From contig NC_086366.1 in NCBI RefSeq assembly GCF_036324505.1, positions 15,045,427 to 15,109,426 of the forward strand: a stretch of DNA of 64,000 bases. Reading direction: 5' to 3'. Below are positions 62,180 through 64,000 of this stretch, piece after piece. Source of the stretch: Eleginops maclovinus. Its lineage: Eukaryota; Chordata; Actinopteri; Perciformes; Eleginopidae. Both the position numbers and the translations under genes were made by a program. How positions within the stretch are numbered: position 1 is the first letter of the stretch; the number at the start of each line of letters is the position of its first letter. Under the pieces are notes generated by a model that did not search any database, was not told the origin of the DNA, and saw only the letters and a list, made by a program, of their open reading frames with translations.

Positions 62180-62500
62180 ATAGAAGACGATGGACCTTCA
62201 TTGATCCCCCTAGGAAATTCAGTTTCTACTCTGTTTTATACACACTCACACACAGCACTTGTAAGTATATACTGTACGTATGGGTGCACATGCACATGCA
62301 TTCTTTGTTATGGAGACACAGTGCAAATACACACGTGTGCACACATGCACATGCATTTTGGAGAGGTCCAGAGCGAGAAGAAGTTCAGGGATCGGTGCGT
62401 TGCTCAAGGGCACCTCCACAGTGCCCAGGAAGTGAACTGGCACCTCTCCAGCTACCAGTCCACGCTCCGTATTTGTTTTGCTCCGATCGGGATGGGTAAG
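62180..62500. repeat. Dispersed teleost repeat
   Basis: Holds CATTGATCCCCCTAGGAAAT, a CA-rich middle, and then GTGCGTTGCTCAAGGGCACC, GTGAACTGGCACCTCTCCAG and the CTACCAGTCCACGCTCCGTA block. This series is familiar as a high-copy fish repeat. Family not assigned. Confidence 0.65.
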
Positions 62501-62940
62501 TCCATACAGACTGCCGCCCTTATGCATATAATAAAACCAAACGTTTTTATAGGGCAAGGCAAGAAATCCAACAAGTTGAAGGCCTTCACTACATTCAGGC
62601 AGGAGGCCACAATGAGTGTCCTACTCATAGCTTAGCCACATCATGTAACATAATCTCCATAGGTCATCAACATGCATCTAACATGATCTTGCTGTATAAT
62701 ATCTGTCAATTTATGCTTTAGCCGCACATCAAATACCTTGGTAAGTATATGTCATTTTTTTCCTCTCCTTTGTTAAAGATCACTGAAATTGCTGCCTGAT
62801 TGGATATACTGGGTTACGAATAAAGCCTCAGAATATACTTCAGTTAAAAAAGGTGTAAGGTACCAATGTAGATCTTTAATTGGAGAGCACAAAATGTCTA
62901 TTTCATTTGATATCAGCCAAAGGAAGATGTCCAAAGTATA

Positions 62941-63418
62941 CAGAAGGTGGGAAGTTTATTTGCTCAAGTACTGTACTTAAGTACAATTTTGACATACTTG
63001 TACTTTACTTGAGTATTTCCATTTTATGCTACTTTGTACTTCTACCCCACTGCAATTCAGACATGTACTTTTTCTCAAGTACATAATTTGTTACCTTTAC
63101 TTACTTAACTGACTTGGATTAATGATGTGACATATAATCAATATAAGTCATTAAAAATAGCTGCACCTTTACCAGCTTTGATAACACTTTAATGCATCAA
63201 TAATTACATGCAAAACTTATGATATACATTATTCTCAAAAAGACGAATTTGCATAAAACATACTTTGACATTTGGTGCTTCAAAAAAGGTTGATGCTAAT
63301 ACTTTTCTACTTTTACTTGAGTAACATTTAGATTGCAGGACTTTTACTTGTAAAAGAGTATTCCTACATTCTGGGACTTTTACTTAAGTTCAAGATCTGA
63401 GTACTTTTTCCACCTCTG
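62941..63418. mobile_element. hAT-like MITE with CAGAGGTGG-type ends
   Basis: The left end CAGAAGGTGGGAAG and the right end CCACCTCTG form imperfect terminal inverted repeats of the CAGAGGTG type seen in hAT elements. The interior is dominated by variants of TACTTGAGTA, TACTTAAGTAC and ACTTTTACTT, a composition shared by an abundant teleost repeat. The 8-bp flanks do not match each other, so the insertion is old. No transposase is encoded. Confidence 0.65.
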
Positions 63419-64000
63419 GAAGCAAGTGGAAAAACACAAACTACAGATGAGGAGGCAGCAGTAACAATACAATGATTTATTGGCAATGGTTTACAATATA
63501 TTTTGCCGGAAAGGCCGGCAAGAAACCGCAGGCAGGGCAAAGGAGTCACAGTCAACAGACCTCAAAACGGAAATTAAGACAAAACTACAAAGAACAGAAG
63601 AACACTCTGGTATAAAGTGACTTTAATTGGGAAATGGGAACAACTGAGCAGGAGTTTTGTGTCTGCAGTTGGGACAATCAAAACAGTCGGTAAATGTTGT
63701 GATTATACTTGTACGAGAACAAAAGTGAGTAAAAATAAAACAGGAAATACAAAACAAGAATACAATGAAACAATTGAAGGTAAATCAGAGCAGGTCAGAT
63801 TTTGACAGCCTCTAATGCATGCCTGAAAAACCTTCTTGGGAGTAGTTATGTTTTTATTAAACCCTACGTTTATTTGAAAAGAAATGATAAAGTTCCTCAA
63901 ATAAAAGGTGAGTCTTGAAGGGTTGTTAAGTTCCCAACTTAGGATTTGTGAGTCCCCAAACATAGCAGGCCATTTTCCTATAAAAGCTGAAATATTTCAA

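Overview
The window is vertebrate nuclear DNA, almost certainly from a ray-finned (teleost) fish. Genes are split by GT-AG introns. Long (CA)n/(GT)n arrays are scattered throughout, and several dispersed repeats look typical of fish. The gene order GPR149 - MME - STRIT1 matches the human 3q25 neighbourhood, and it is followed by olfactory C-family (OlfC, V2R-like) receptor loci, which in teleosts are known to sit beside the neprilysin gene. No bacterial, viral or CRISPR-type content was seen.

Layout. (1) 1-883, minus: 5' part of gpr149, running off the left edge. (2) About 0.9-12.7 kb: intergenic, with a CA microsatellite, an AT array, a 13-bp hairpin, a cluster of eleven ATTGG (reverse CCAAT) pentamers at 4356-4639 and a 141-bp GT array. 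(3) About 12.7-38.2 kb, plus: the whole mme (neprilysin) gene. It has a CpG-rich TATA-containing promoter, an inferred 5' non-coding exon, 22 coding exons (16088-37270) that join without a frameshift into a 742-residue M13 zinc peptidase, and a 3'UTR with a GT array. (4) 38.2-46.5 kb: intergenic. (5) 46.5-46.9 kb, minus: a two-exon micropeptide gene recognised as strit1 (DWORF). (6) About 49.2-51.3 kb, plus: a decayed OlfC receptor, interrupted by a 320-bp (CTAT)n array. (7) 54.9-59.2 kb, minus: a nearly complete ten-exon OlfC receptor of about 900 codons, with one in-frame TGA and one GC-AG intron. (8) 59.2-64 kb: no gene; LINE debris and two other dispersed repeats.

Functionally the neighbours are unrelated: an orphan GPCR, an ectopeptidase, a SERCA-regulating micropeptide and odorant receptors. 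What ties them together is conserved synteny. The points most worth a second look are: the OlfC gene, whose canonical six-exon plan is cut by four extra introns, one of them (in TM5) also seen in the pseudogene; its single nonsense codon in an otherwise intact reading frame; the fish strit1 with an apparent N-terminal extension; and mme coding exon 13, a 99-nt in-frame exon whose 3' splice site is fed by a (GT)n tract instead of a polypyrimidine tract and which is followed by a complementary (CA)n tract.

All gene models were made by reading splice sites and protein similarity by eye. No alignment or database search was run.
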